The notes: a model not told the origin generated them from the sequence alone. Counted from the stretch's first letter, positions 17,808 through 26,857 are shown. The stretch: 64,000 bases of DNA from CAMAVH01 sp046297835 (GCA_046297835.1 JBKBHI010000010.1:1-64000), one strand, 5' to 3'. Numbers and translations: made by a program.

Positions 17808-18548
17808 ATGGATTCCGCGCCTCTCCTGTCCGTCGTCGTGCCGGTCCGCAACGAGCAGGACAACATCCTGCCGCTGATCGAGGAAATCCATGCGGCGTTG
17901 GCGCCTGATGGCGCGGTGCGCTGGCCCTTCGAAGTGGTCTATGTCGACGACGGCTCGACCGACGCGACTCCTGCCAAGCTTGTCGAAGCCCAGGCGAAAT
18001 TCCCCCGCCTGCGCGTGCTGCGCCACGCCATGAGCTGCGGCCAGAGCACCGCGATCTGGACGGCGGCCCATGCCGCGCGCGGCGAGTGGATCGTCACGCT
18101 CGATGGCGACGGCCAGAACGATCCGGCGAACATCCCGGCGATGGTCGAGATCGCCCTCGCCGGCGGTCCCGGCCTCAACCTCGTCGCTGGCATACGCCGC
18201 AAGCGTCAGGATGTCTGGCTGAAGCGGATATCGTCGCGCCTCGCCAACGGCATCCGCCAGAAGATGCTGCAAGACGGCGTGCGCGACACCGGCTGCGGCC
18301 TCAAGGTCATGCGCCGTGCCGCCTTCGTGCGCTTGCCCTACTTCGACCATATGCACCGCTATTACCCGGCGCTGATGCTGCGCGCCGGCGGCACGCTCTT
18401 GTGCCACGACGTCAACCACCGGCCGCGCACGCGCGGCGTGTCGAACTACGGCTTCTGGGACCGCCTGTGGGTCGGCGTCACCGACCTGTTCGGCGTCGCC
18501 TGGCTGCTGCGCCGCGCCAAGCGGCCCATCGTCGAATACGAGCGTTGA
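17808..18548 (+). CDS. GT2 glycosyltransferase, polyprenyl-phosphate-sugar synthase type
   Basis: 246 residues without the C-terminal membrane domain of ArnC/GtrB. It has LSVVVPVRNEQDNILPLI, VVYVDDGSTDATP and TLDGDGQNDP, the nucleotide-sugar and metal (DXD-like) motifs of DPM1-like GT2 enzymes. The expected reaction is transfer of a sugar from a nucleotide donor to a polyprenyl phosphate, making the donor for ArnT-like enzymes such as the neighbours at 14.4-17.6 kb. Its stop overlaps the TTG start of the next gene, so they are co-transcribed. Confidence 0.82.
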   Translation: MDSAPLLSVVVPVRNEQDNILPLIEEIHAALAPDGAVRWPFEVVYVDDGSTDATPAKLVEAQAKFPRLRVLRHAMSCGQSTAIWTAAHAARGEWIVTLDGDGQNDPANIPAMVEIALAGGPGLNLVAGIRRKRQDVWLKRISSRLANGIRQKMLQDGVRDTGCGLKVMRRAAFVRLPYFDHMHRYYPALMLRAGGTLLCHDVNHRPRTRGVSNYGFWDRLWVGVTDLFGVAWLLRRAKRPIVEYER

Positions 18549-19261
18549 AGAAGCTCAAGCCGTACCTGCGCGGGCTGATCCTGATCGCCACCTTCGTGGC
18601 GGTCGGCTATCTCGTGCAAGCAACCGGGCTGCGCGGCCTGTTCGACGAATCCTGGGTCGACAGCCGCATCCGCGGCCAGGGCGTCGCCGGCGAGCTGCTT
18701 TATCTCGCGGTCGGCGCGGGCCTGACGGCCATCGGATTTCCGCGCCAGGCCGTCTGTTTCCTCGCCGGCTACGCTTTCGGCTTCGCTCTCGGCATGCCGC
18801 TGGCGCTCGCCGCCTCGCTCGGCGGCTGCGTGCTGGCGTTTTACTACGCGCGCCTGCTCGGCCGCTCCTTCGTGCTGGCGCGCTTCCCCGCGCGCATCAA
18901 GCGCATCGACGATTTCCTGCACGACAATCCGCTGTCCATGACGCTGCTGCTGCGTCTCCTGCCGGTCGGCAGCAACCTCGTCGCCAATCTGGCGGCCGGC
19001 GTGTCGGGCGTGCGCGCTTTGCCGTTCTTCGCCGGCAGCGTGCTCGGCTACGTGCCGCAGACGGTGATTTTCGTGCTGCTCGGCAGCGGCATCCATCTTG
19101 ACACGGCCTGGACGACTGGCGTCTCGGTCGCGCTGTTCGTCGCTTCCAGCGCGCTTGGCGTCTATCTGTTCCGCCGCTACCGCAAGAGCCGCGCGCTCGA
19201 CGACGACGTGGCGCAGGCTCTCGACGATAGCGATTCGCTCGACGACGAGGCCAAGCGATGA
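18545..19261 (+). CDS. TVP38/TMEM64 (DedA-superfamily) membrane protein
   Basis: 238 residues from a TTG at 18545 that overlaps the previous stop; no ATG or GTG in a sensible position fits. The central region has the DedA/VTT signature: FPRQAVCFLAGYAFG, then GGCVLAFYYARLLGR, and LLRLLPVGSNLVANLAAGVSGV. This family includes lipid scramblases and flippases, several acting on undecaprenyl phosphate or phospholipids, which fits the glycosyltransferase context. The C-terminus is acidic and cytosolic. The stop overlaps queC by ATGA, so queC is probably translated from the same transcript. Confidence 0.8.
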   Translation: MKKLKPYLRGLILIATFVAVGYLVQATGLRGLFDESWVDSRIRGQGVAGELLYLAVGAGLTAIGFPRQAVCFLAGYAFGFALGMPLALAASLGGCVLAFYYARLLGRSFVLARFPARIKRIDDFLHDNPLSMTLLLRLLPVGSNLVANLAAGVSGVRALPFFAGSVLGYVPQTVIFVLLGSGIHLDTAWTTGVSVALFVASSALGVYLFRRYRKSRALDDDVAQALDDSDSLDDEAKR

Positions 19262-19974
19262 GCAAGCCAGCGGTGGTGCTTCTGTCGGGCGGGCTCGATT
19301 CGGCGACGGCGCTGGCCATCGCCCAGAGCCGCGGCTTCGACGCCTACGCTTTGACCTTCGCTTACGGACAGCGCCACGCCGTCGAGATCGAGGCGTCGCG
19401 CAAAGTCGCGGCGGCGGCCAAGGTCGCGCGCCATATCGTGTTGCCCATCGATCTGCGCGTGTTCGGCGGCTCGGCCTTGACGGCCGACGACATCGCCGTG
19501 CCCAAGGGCCGCGACGAGGCCGAGATGGCGAGTTCGATCCCCGTCACCTACGTGCCGGCGCGCAACACGATCTTCCTGTCGTTCGCGCTGGCCTGGGCCG
19601 AGGTGCTCGGCGCGCGCGATATTTTCATCGGCGTCAACGCGCTGGATTATTCGGGCTATCCCGATTGCCGGCCGGAATTCGTCGCCGCCTTCCAGCACAT
19701 GGCCAATCTGGCGACCAAGGCGGCCGTCGAGGACGGCGCGGCCGGCGTCGGCGCGCCGCATCTGACCGTCCACGCGCCGCTGATCGACTTCTCCAAGGCC
19801 GATATCGTCGCCAAGGGCCTCGCTCTCGGGGTGGATTTCTCTTTGACGCGAAGCTGCTATGATCCGGCTCCGGACGGCCTGGCCTGCGGCGAATGCGATT
19901 CCTGCCGCCTGCGCCTCAAGGGCTTCGCCGCCGCCGGCGTCTACGATCCCGCGCCTTATCGTAAAACCCCGTAA
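19258..19974 (+). CDS. queC: 7-cyano-7-deazaguanine synthase QueC
   Basis: 238 residues. The N-terminal SGGLDS (residues 10-15) is the ATP-pyrophosphatase PP-loop. RSCYDP...CGECDSC near the C-terminus supplies the four Zn-binding Cys. The enzyme converts 7-carboxy-7-deazaguanine plus ammonia and ATP to preQ0, the fifth step toward queuosine. It starts inside the stop of the TVP38 gene and is followed 12 bases later by a queuosine-precursor-type transporter. queD and queE are not in the window. Confidence 0.96.
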   Translation: MSKPAVVLLSGGLDSATALAIAQSRGFDAYALTFAYGQRHAVEIEASRKVAAAAKVARHIVLPIDLRVFGGSALTADDIAVPKGRDEAEMASSIPVTYVPARNTIFLSFALAWAEVLGARDIFIGVNALDYSGYPDCRPEFVAAFQHMANLATKAAVEDGAAGVGAPHLTVHAPLIDFSKADIVAKGLALGVDFSLTRSCYDPAPDGLACGECDSCRLRLKGFAAAGVYDPAPYRKTP

Positions 19975-19986
19975 CCCGGTTCGATC

Positions 19987-20496
19987 ATGTCCAAGCTGCT
20001 CTCGCTTCGCTTCACCGCGCTCTATGTCGCTCTCATCGTGCTGGTGAATTACGGCTTCAGCGTCGTGCCGCTGGTCAAATTGCCGGACGGGACGATGTGG
20101 CCGCCGATGTCGCTGATCGTCGGCTTCATCTTCGTGGTGCGCGATTTCGCCCAGCGCGAGATCGGCCATCGCGTGCTGATCGCCATGCTGATCGGCGCGG
20201 CGCTGTCCTACGTGATGGCGGATCCCTATGTGGCGGTCGCCTCGGCGGCGGCTTTCCTGGTCTCGGAAGCGGCCGATTGGCTGATCTATTCGCTGACCAA
20301 GCGCCCGTTCAGCCAGCGCATCCTCTATTCGAGCCTTTTGAGCACGCCGCTCGACAGCGCCGTGTTCCTGTTCGGCATCGGCCATTTCTCGATCGCCGGC
20401 GTCGTCACCATGACGATCAGCAAGCTGGCCGGCGCGTTCGTGGTGTGGTGGCTGATCCGCCGCCGCGAAACGGCCGGCGGCCTGAAGACGATCTGA
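19987..20496 (+). CDS. VUT-family (YhhQ-like) transporter, probably for queuosine precursor
   Basis: 169 residues with about five or six spans. Residues such as GTMWPPMSLIVGFIFVVRDFAQR, EAADWLIYSL and STPLDSAVFLF fit the VUT/COG1738 family. E. coli YhhQ of this family imports preQ0/preQ1. This copy is shorter than YhhQ, though both ends look intact. It lies directly behind queC and probably salvages 7-deazaguanine bases. No preQ1 riboswitch could fit in the 12-base gap. Confidence 0.75.
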   Translation: MSKLLSLRFTALYVALIVLVNYGFSVVPLVKLPDGTMWPPMSLIVGFIFVVRDFAQREIGHRVLIAMLIGAALSYVMADPYVAVASAAAFLVSEAADWLIYSLTKRPFSQRILYSSLLSTPLDSAVFLFGIGHFSIAGVVTMTISKLAGAFVVWWLIRRRETAGGLKTI

Positions 20497-20525
20497 GCTT
20501 TGAAGTTGCCGCGCGTTTCGCGCGA

Positions 20526-20981
20526 CTAACCCCGCCCGCGATAGCCCGCGACGCCCTGGTCGGGCAGCCACAGGCCGGCCGGCGGCTCGCCCGTCTGATA
20601 GAACACGTCGATGGGGATGCCGCCGCGCGGATACCAGTACCCGCCGATGCGCAGCCATTGCGGCTCCATCGCCTCGACCAATCGCTTGGCGATGGCGACG
20701 GTGCAATCCTCGTGGAACGCGCCGTGGTTGCGGAACGAGCCGAGGAACAGTTTCAGCGATTTGCTCTCGACCAGCGCCGCGTCCGGCACGTAGTCGATCA
20801 CCAGATGCGCGAAGTCGGGCTGGCCGGTGATCGGGCAGAGCGAGGTGAATTCGGGCGCGGCGAAGCGCACGAGATAAATCTCGCCGGGGTGCGGATTGGG
20901 CACCGTCTCCAGCACCGCCTCGTCGGGCGAGGCGGGCAGGGCGGTCGGGCTGCCGAGCTGGGTCAGATTCGGTTCGTCCAT
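20526..20981 (-). CDS. queF: NADPH-dependent 7-cyano-7-deazaguanine reductase QueF (short, unimodular type)
   Basis: 151 residues, the short single-domain form. EFTSLCPITGQPDFA gives catalytic Cys49 and Asp56; ESKSLKLF (72-79) is the QueF NADPH-binding motif. It reduces the nitrile of preQ0 to the amine of preQ1. It is last in a queG-queA-tgt-queF minus-strand set, nine bases after tgt, and converges with queC and the transporter. Confidence 0.95.
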   Translation of the reverse strand: MDEPNLTQLGSPTALPASPDEAVLETVPNPHPGEIYLVRFAAPEFTSLCPITGQPDFAHLVIDYVPDAALVESKSLKLFLGSFRNHGAFHEDCTVAIAKRLVEAMEPQWLRIGGYWYPRGGIPIDVFYQTGEPPAGLWLPDQGVAGYRGRG

Positions 20982-20990
20982 GATTCAAGC

Positions 20991-22121
20991 CTACTGCGAA
21001 AGCGCCGGAATGTCGCCTTCGTCCAATTTGGCGAGGAAGGCGGCGGCGAAGGTTTGCAACTGGCCCTGCTCGATGGCGGCGCGGAGGCCGGCCATCATGT
21101 CCTGGTAGAACTGGATGTTGTGCCAGGTCAGCAGGATCGGCCCAAGCATCTCGTTCGCCTTGAACAGATGGTGCAGGTAGCCCCGGCTATGGTTCTGGCA
21201 TAGCGGGCAGGCGCATACGGCGTCGAGCGGGCGAGGGTCGCGCGCATGGCGCGCGTTGCGGATGTTCACTTCGCCGCGCCGGGTGAAGCCTTTGGCTGTG
21301 CGGCCGGAGCGCGTTGGCATGACGCAATCGAACATGTCGATGCCGCGCATCACCGCGCCGACGATGTCGGACGGCGTGCCGACGCCCATGAGGTAGTGCG
21401 GCTTCTCGTCCGGCAGTTGCGGCACCACCTCGTCGAGCGTGCGGAACATCTCCTCCTGCGGCTCGCCGACCGCCAGGCCGCCGATGGCATAGCCGTCGAA
21501 GCCGATGTCGGCGAGGCGCTTGGCCGATTCGGCGCGCAAGTTCATGTAGCCGCCGCCCTGGTTGATGCCGAACAGCCCGTAGCCGTCGCGGACTTTGAAC
21601 GCCGTCTTGCTGCGTTCGGCCCAGCGCATCGAGAGATTCATCGCGCGCGCCGCTTCCGCTTCCTCGGCCGGCCAGGGGATGCATTCGTCGAACGCCATGG
21701 TGATGTCGGCGTCCAGGAGGTTCTGCACCTCCATCGAGCGCTCCGGCGAAAGATCGATCTTGCTGCCGTCGAGATGCGAGCGGAAGACGACGCCCTGTTC
21801 GCTCACCTTGCGCAGCTCTTTGAGCGACATGACCTGGAAGCCGCCCGAATCGGTGAGGATCGGGCCGGGCCAGTTCATGAACTTATGCAGGCCGCCGAGC
21901 GCGGCGACGGTCTCGGCGGTCGGGCGCAGCATCAGGTGATAGGTGTTGCCGAGCACGATCTGCGCGCCGGCGCCGGCCACCGCCTCCGGCATCATGCCCT
22001 TCACCGTGCCGGCGGTGCCGACCGGCATGAAGGCCGGCGTGTCGGCGATGCCGTGCGCGGTATGGATCTGGCCGCGCCGCGCCTTGCCGTCGCGATGGCT
22101 GATCGTAAAGCGCAAGCTCAT
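20991..22121 (-). CDS. tgt: tRNA-guanine transglycosylase
   Basis: 376 residues, normal length. ILTDSGGFQV holds the catalytic Asp91, and DCVMPTRSGRT the nucleophile Asp region. CACPLCQNHSRGYLHHLF gives the Zn-binding Cys/His set. It exchanges G34 of GUN-anticodon tRNAs for preQ1. Its start overlaps the end of queA by four bases (ATGA). Confidence 0.97.
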   Translation of the reverse strand: MSLRFTISHRDGKARRGQIHTAHGIADTPAFMPVGTAGTVKGMMPEAVAGAGAQIVLGNTYHLMLRPTAETVAALGGLHKFMNWPGPILTDSGGFQVMSLKELRKVSEQGVVFRSHLDGSKIDLSPERSMEVQNLLDADITMAFDECIPWPAEEAEAARAMNLSMRWAERSKTAFKVRDGYGLFGINQGGGYMNLRAESAKRLADIGFDGYAIGGLAVGEPQEEMFRTLDEVVPQLPDEKPHYLMGVGTPSDIVGAVMRGIDMFDCVMPTRSGRTAKGFTRRGEVNIRNARHARDPRPLDAVCACPLCQNHSRGYLHHLFKANEMLGPILLTWHNIQFYQDMMAGLRAAIEQGQLQTFAAAFLAKLDEGDIPALSQ

Positions 22122-23167
22122 GCGAAAATCCTCGCGCCTTTCGCCGGATGCAGCAAGCAGCAGTCGCCGTAGGAATAGAAGCGATAGCGTTCGGCGATGG
22201 CGTGGGCGTAGGCCGCCTTCATGCGCTCGATCCCGGCGAAGGCCGAGACCAGCATGAACAGGGTCGAGCGCGGCAGGTGGAAATTGGTCAGCAGCAGATC
22301 GACCGCCTTGAAGCGGTAGCCCGGCGTGATGAACAGCCGCGTTTCGTCAGCGAAGGGCTGCACCAATCCCGCGCCGTCGGCGGCCGATTCGAGCGTGCGT
22401 GTCACCGTGGTGCCGATGGCGACGACGCGGCCGCCTTGGGCGCGGGCGAAATTGATCTTCTGCGCCGTGGCGGCGTCGATCATGCCGACCTCGGCGTGCA
22501 TCTTGTGGTCGCGCGTGTCCTCGACCTTAACCGGCAGAAAGGTGCCGGCGCCGACATGCAGCGTCAGCGTCGCCTGTTCCACCCCGCGCGCTTTCAGCGC
22601 GGCGAGCAAGGCGGGCGTGAAATGCAGGCCGGCGGTCGGCGCGGCGACCGCGCCTTCGTGGCGCGCGAAGACGGTTTGGTAATCCTCGCGGTCGCGCGCC
22701 TCCGGTCCGTCCGGCCGCGCGATATAGGGCGGCAGCGGCGTGAAGCCGTATCGCGCCAGCGCTTCCATCAGCGCCGGCCCGCCGCGGTCGAACTCGAGCT
22801 CGACCTCGCCGTCCTCGCCCTTGTCGGTCACGGCGGCGGCGAAGCTGTCGGCGAAGTCGATGCGGTCGCCGGCTTTGAGCTTGCGCGCGCCCTTGGCGAA
22901 GGCCCTCCAGCGCGAGTCGCTCTCGCGCTTGTGCAGCGTCACCTCGACCTTGGCTTCGCCGCGCATGCCGGACAGGCGGGCGGGGATCACCTTGGTGTCG
23001 TTGACCACGACGATGTCGCCGGGGGCGAGCAGGTCGGGCAGGTCGCGCACGACGCGGTCGGCCAGCGTCTCGCCGATCTCCAGCAGGCGCGCCGATTCGC
23101 GCGGCTCGGCCGGATGGGTGGCGATCAGCTCGCGCGGCAGCTCGAAATCGAAATCGGAGACTTTCAT
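22118..23167 (-). CDS. queA: S-adenosylmethionine:tRNA ribosyltransferase-isomerase QueA
   Basis: 349 residues, full length. The N-terminus MKVSDFDFELPRELIATHPA, the VVNDTKVIPARL segment, the AAPTAGLHFT motif and NFHLPRSTL are all typical QueA signatures. It adds an epoxycyclopentane unit from SAM to preQ1 in tRNA, giving epoxyqueuosine. It lies between queG (27 bases upstream) and tgt (4-base overlap). Confidence 0.97.
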   Translation of the reverse strand: MKVSDFDFELPRELIATHPAEPRESARLLEIGETLADRVVRDLPDLLAPGDIVVVNDTKVIPARLSGMRGEAKVEVTLHKRESDSRWRAFAKGARKLKAGDRIDFADSFAAAVTDKGEDGEVELEFDRGGPALMEALARYGFTPLPPYIARPDGPEARDREDYQTVFARHEGAVAAPTAGLHFTPALLAALKARGVEQATLTLHVGAGTFLPVKVEDTRDHKMHAEVGMIDAATAQKINFARAQGGRVVAIGTTVTRTLESAADGAGLVQPFADETRLFITPGYRFKAVDLLLTNFHLPRSTLFMLVSAFAGIERMKAAYAHAIAERYRFYSYGDCCLLHPAKGARIFA

Positions 23168-23194
23168 CGCATCATTCTCTCGGAGCGGGTTCTA

Positions 23195-24355
23195 TCACGC
23201 CGCCCATTCGGCGCGCACGGCTTCATCGTCGTCATTGGCGTGGGCGGCGGCCAGCGCGGCGAAGCGCTCGGCTGGCAGCAGCCGTTTCAGCGCCCAGGCG
23301 GCCATGGCGCGGACCAGCGGCGAGGAATCGCCGGCCAGCCGCTCGGCGACCGGAATCAAGCCGGCATCGCCGCTATTGCCAATCGCGATCAGCACGTTGC
23401 GGGTGAAACGGTCGCGGCCGATGCGCTTGATCGGCGAGCCGGAGAACACCTGGCGGAAGCTTTCGTCGTCGAGGCCGGCGAGATCGGCGAGTTTCGGCGC
23501 GGTCAATTCGACGCGCGGCAGGAAGGCGTAATCGGCGGTGCGCACGGCATATTTGTTCCACGGGCAGGCGGCGAGGCAATCGTCGCAGCCGTAGATGCGG
23601 TTGCCGATGGCCGCGCGAAATTCCGCCGGGATATGGCCCTTGTTCTCGATGGTTAGATAGGAGATGCAGCGTCGCGCGTCGAGCCGATGGGGCGCGGGAA
23701 AGGCGTCGGTCGGGCAGGCGTCGAGGCAGTCGCGGCAGGAGCCGCAATGATCCGTCTCGGCCGCGTCGGGCGCGAGCGCCAGATCGGTGAAAATCTCGCC
23801 GAGAAACAGCCAGGAGCCGAATTCGCGCGAGACGAGGTTGGTGTGCTTGCCCTGCCAGCCGAGGCCGCCGGCTTGCGCCAGCGGCTTTTCCATCACTGGC
23901 GCGGTGTCGACGAACAGCTTCACCTGGCAGTCGAAGCTTTCGGCCATCCAGCGCGCGAGCTGGCGCAGGCGCTTCTTGGCCTCGTCGTGATAATCGCGGT
24001 TGCGGGCATAGACCGAGATCGCGCCGCGATCCCGTTCCGCCAGCAGCGCGCGCGGATCGCTCGGCGGTCCGTAATTCATCGCCAGTACCACGGCGCTTTT
24101 CGCCGCTGGCCAGAGGCCTTGGGGCGTCGCCCGCTCGGCGGCGCGGGCGGCGAGCCAGTCCATGTCGCCGTGGAACCCCTGGGCGAGAAAACCGCTCAGG
24201 CCCTCCGCCGCCGCGCTGCCGATATCCGCCGGGGCGATGGCGGCGGCGCTGAAGCCGAGGGCGCGGGCGCGCGCCAGGATCGCCGTCTTGGCGTCGGCGT
24301 CCGGTCGCGGGCCGGTCCTGGTGCCGGTCGGGGGGCGGGGCGGAACGGGAGCCAC
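23195..24355 (-). CDS. queG: Epoxyqueuosine reductase QueG
   Basis: 386 residues from a GTG at 24355. Two 4Fe-4S motifs, CGSCRDCLDACP and CDDCLAACP, sit in the middle, with the cobalamin-binding-type domain before them and a HEAT-like C-terminus (SSPLVRAMAAWALKRL). The enzyme uses cobalamin and iron-sulfur clusters to reduce epoxyqueuosine to queuosine in tRNA. The first ~20 residues are Pro/Arg-rich, so the true start may be a little later. It heads the queG-queA-tgt-queF set. Confidence 0.95.
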   Translation of the reverse strand: MAPVPPRPPTGTRTGPRPDADAKTAILARARALGFSAAAIAPADIGSAAAEGLSGFLAQGFHGDMDWLAARAAERATPQGLWPAAKSAVVLAMNYGPPSDPRALLAERDRGAISVYARNRDYHDEAKKRLRQLARWMAESFDCQVKLFVDTAPVMEKPLAQAGGLGWQGKHTNLVSREFGSWLFLGEIFTDLALAPDAAETDHCGSCRDCLDACPTDAFPAPHRLDARRCISYLTIENKGHIPAEFRAAIGNRIYGCDDCLAACPWNKYAVRTADYAFLPRVELTAPKLADLAGLDDESFRQVFSGSPIKRIGRDRFTRNVLIAIGNSGDAGLIPVAERLAGDSSPLVRAMAAWALKRLLPAERFAALAAAHANDDDEAVRAEWAA

Positions 24356-24467
24356 GGGGCGAACCTGTCATTGAAATGAGGGCTTTACCTATCGCCGGGG
24401 CGGGGCGGGCGCAAGCCGGGCCCGGCGGCTGGCGTTGCCATGCCCTCTCGGAATGGCTTAATGACTT

Positions 24468-24489
24468 GATTTTAAAAGGATTTTAAACC
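24468..24489. promoter_or_regulatory. Tandem GATTTTAAA repeat, candidate MarR operator/promoter element
   Basis: Two direct copies of GATTTTAAA spaced 11 bases (one helical turn) apart, in an AT-rich patch of the gap between queG and the MarR gene. Position suggests autoregulation by the MarR protein or a UP-like promoter element; there is no direct proof. Confidence 0.3.
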
Positions 24490-24570
24490 CTTAGGCTTCG
24501 ATATATCCGATGGTGCCGCGCCGCCGGATTCTATATGCTGAGAAGCCTGGGAGAGACGGAAAAACCATAT

Positions 24571-25071
24571 ATGACAAGCATGCCGGACGCTCACGTGACG
24601 CCGCCCGCGTCGGGACTGGATATTCCCGATCCGCTGGAATTCCTGCCGCAGCACAGCCTGGGCTACCTGCTGCGCGACACCTATCGCGCCTTTTCCAAGA
24701 TTTTGCAGGCCCGCATCTCGCCGCACGGCGTGACTATCGGCCAATGGTATTTCCTGCGCGTGCTGTGGGAGGAGGACGGCCTGACCCAGCGCGAGCTGAG
24801 CCAGCGCGTCGGCATGATGGAGCCGACCACCGTCACCGCGCTCAACGGCATGGAAAAGCGCGGCTACGTCCGGCGCGTGCGCAACGCGACCGACCGCCGC
24901 AAGGTCAACATCTTCCTCACGGAAAAGGGTCGCGGCTTGCGCGCGCGCTTGCTGCCCCACGCCGCCGAGGTCAACAAGATCGCCGCGCGGGCCCTCACGC
25001 CGGCCGATATCGAGAGGCTTCGCGCCATTTTGAGCGCGATGAAGGGCAGCTTGGACAACGAATCCATTTAA
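24571..25071 (+). CDS. MarR-family transcriptional regulator
   Basis: 166 residues from ATG 24571; ATG 24535 would add 12. A winged helix-turn-helix spans about residues 55-125: GLTQRELSQRVGMMEPTTVTALNGMEKRGYVRR is the HTH, with DRRKVNIFLTEKG the wing. It lies 42 bases before two class II aldolase genes in the same direction. Many MarR proteins sense small aromatic acids, so it is a good candidate controller of the catabolic genes downstream. Confidence 0.88.
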   Translation: MTSMPDAHVTPPASGLDIPDPLEFLPQHSLGYLLRDTYRAFSKILQARISPHGVTIGQWYFLRVLWEEDGLTQRELSQRVGMMEPTTVTALNGMEKRGYVRRVRNATDRRKVNIFLTEKGRGLRARLLPHAAEVNKIAARALTPADIERLRAILSAMKGSLDNESI

Positions 25072-25113
25072 TCCGAATCGACCCGCGGATTCGCGCGGGC
25101 AGGGAGAGAGCAT

Positions 25114-25887
25114 ATGAACACGGCCCTCAAGCCGTCCAACCATCTATCCAGTCTGGAGCCGCTCAAGGAGCAGCTCGCGGCGGTCACGCGCATTCTCAAC
25201 AGCGAGGACATCCTCAGCTATTCGGGCCATGTCGCCGCCCGCGTGCCCGGCCAGGACGCGCTGATCATCCACGGCGTCAACGACAGCCGCGCCAAGGTCA
25301 CGCCCGAGCAGATGGGCATCGTCGATTTCGACGGCAACATCCTCGAAGGCCCGAAGGGCTATAAGCCGCCGCTCGAAACGGTGATCCATTCCGAGATCAT
25401 GCGCGCGCGCCCCGACGTCAACGCGACCGTCCACATCCATTCGGACGTCTGCGCCACCTTCACCATCGTCGAGGGCGTCGAGCTGGCGCTGCTCAAGGGC
25501 CATTCGGTGCGCTGGCGCTCGGGCATCCCGACCCATCCCGATCCGGCCCACATCAAGACGAAGGCGCAGGGCAAGGCCCTGGCCGACACGCTCGGCAAGC
25601 ACAATGGCGCGCTGATCCGCGCTCATGGCGGGGTCATCGTCTCGGAAAGCGTCACGTCGCTGCTGATCGACGCCGTGCATTTCGACGAGAATGCCAAAGC
25701 CTGCCTGCGCGCTCTGTCGATCGGCAAGATGAAGCCGCTGACCGAAGCGGAGCTCGACGCGCTCGGCGGCAACAACAACCGCGCCCAGCATGTTTATAAA
25801 CTCTGGTCCTATTACGTCGGCAAGGCGCAGGAGAGCGGCATCGTGCCCGCGGAATGGACCGGACTGGCTCAGGAGGCCGTGTATTAA
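25114..25887 (+). CDS. Class II aldolase/adducin-fold enzyme (decarboxylase or aldolase)
   Basis: 257 residues. SYSGHVAARVPG near the N-terminus, the metal-binding pair in VHIHSD (about residue 110) and a third His in RAHGG (about 172) make up the class II aldolase zinc site. The family includes fuculose-phosphate-type aldolases and also aromatic decarboxylases such as 3,4-dihydroxyphthalate decarboxylase. The Bug-rich context favours a role on an aromatic or heterocyclic acid (inference). AGGGAGAGAG is the Shine-Dalgarno. A paralogue follows one base after its stop. Confidence 0.82.
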   Translation: MNTALKPSNHLSSLEPLKEQLAAVTRILNSEDILSYSGHVAARVPGQDALIIHGVNDSRAKVTPEQMGIVDFDGNILEGPKGYKPPLETVIHSEIMRARPDVNATVHIHSDVCATFTIVEGVELALLKGHSVRWRSGIPTHPDPAHIKTKAQGKALADTLGKHNGALIRAHGGVIVSESVTSLLIDAVHFDENAKACLRALSIGKMKPLTEAELDALGGNNNRAQHVYKLWSYYVGKAQESGIVPAEWTGLAQEAVY

Positions 25888-25888
25888 A

Positions 25889-26641
25889 ATGGCGACAGCG
25901 ATCGATATGACGAAAACCAATTCCGGCGAATTGCTGCGCACGCAGCTCGCCGCCGCCACCCGCATCATGAACATGGAGAACGTGCTCGAATACAGCGGGC
26001 ACATCTCGGTCCGCGTGCCGGGCAAGAACGCCATGTACATCCAGCAACGCACCGAAAGCCGCGCCGAGGTGTCCCCGGAAAGCGTGCTGATGGTCGATTT
26101 CGACTGCAACGTGATCGAGGGCAAGGGCAAGCCGCCGAGCGAGACGGTGATCCACGCCGAGATCCTCAAGGCGCGCCCGGAAGTCAACGCCGTCATCCAC
26201 AACCACATGGAGCTGGCGATCGCCTTCACCATGATGAAGGGCGTGACGCTGTTGCCGATGCGCAGCCGCGCGGCGCGCTGGGCGAGCGGCATCCCGCTGC
26301 ACAACGATCCGAGCCACATCAAGCGGCTGGAGCAGGGCCAGGCCCTGGTCAAGACGCTTGGCCCGCACCACGCGGCGCTGATGCGCACGCACGGCATGGT
26401 CCTGGTGGCCGAAAGCCTGCCGGCGCTCACCTCGGACACGATCCATTTCGAGGAAAACGCCCGCGCGATGATGGATGTGCTGCAGGCCGGCAAGGAGCCG
26501 CTGCCCCTCACGCCGGACGACATGGAGCAGATCAACCGCAACGAAGATCGCGACCATCACGTCCGCAAGCTGTGGAACTATTACGTCAACAAGGCCAAGA
26601 AGGGCGGCTCGATGCCGGCCGCTTGGGACATCGAATACTAG
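25889..26641 (+). CDS. Class II aldolase/adducin-fold enzyme, paralogue of the preceding gene
   Basis: 250 residues from ATG 25889, with AGGAGG 12 bases upstream inside the previous gene. Metal ligands appear as VIHNHME and RTHGM, matching the positions in the neighbour. The SGIPLHNDPSHIK segment aligns with SGIPTHPDPAHIK of the first copy, so the pair arose by tandem duplication. Sequence between them has diverged widely, so they may act on different substrates or form a heteromer. Exact reaction unknown. Confidence 0.82.
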   Translation: MATAIDMTKTNSGELLRTQLAAATRIMNMENVLEYSGHISVRVPGKNAMYIQQRTESRAEVSPESVLMVDFDCNVIEGKGKPPSETVIHAEILKARPEVNAVIHNHMELAIAFTMMKGVTLLPMRSRAARWASGIPLHNDPSHIKRLEQGQALVKTLGPHHAALMRTHGMVLVAESLPALTSDTIHFEENARAMMDVLQAGKEPLPLTPDDMEQINRNEDRDHHVRKLWNYYVNKAKKGGSMPAAWDIEY

Positions 26642-26857
26642 GATCGCCTTTCGCCGCCGGGCATCGGCCGTAGAGCCGGGCCCGGCGGTGCATTCAAGGG
26701 ACGGCGCGGGCCGACGCCGTCTCGACCATATAACGGCCGGGTCTGGGAAGCGTATGTTCGAAGCGACGGCGGCCAAGACCGCCGCGCCGGCCTGCCGTCC
26801 CCCAGGCGTCGAGGATCGCCCGCTGATCGACTTGACCGCACTTTCAGGGAGACTGCC

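Noticed and set aside
20510..20524. CGCGCG-TTT-CGCGCG hairpin between the VUT transporter and queF
   Set aside because: Short stem, no T run and typical of random GC-rich sequence; not called as a terminator.
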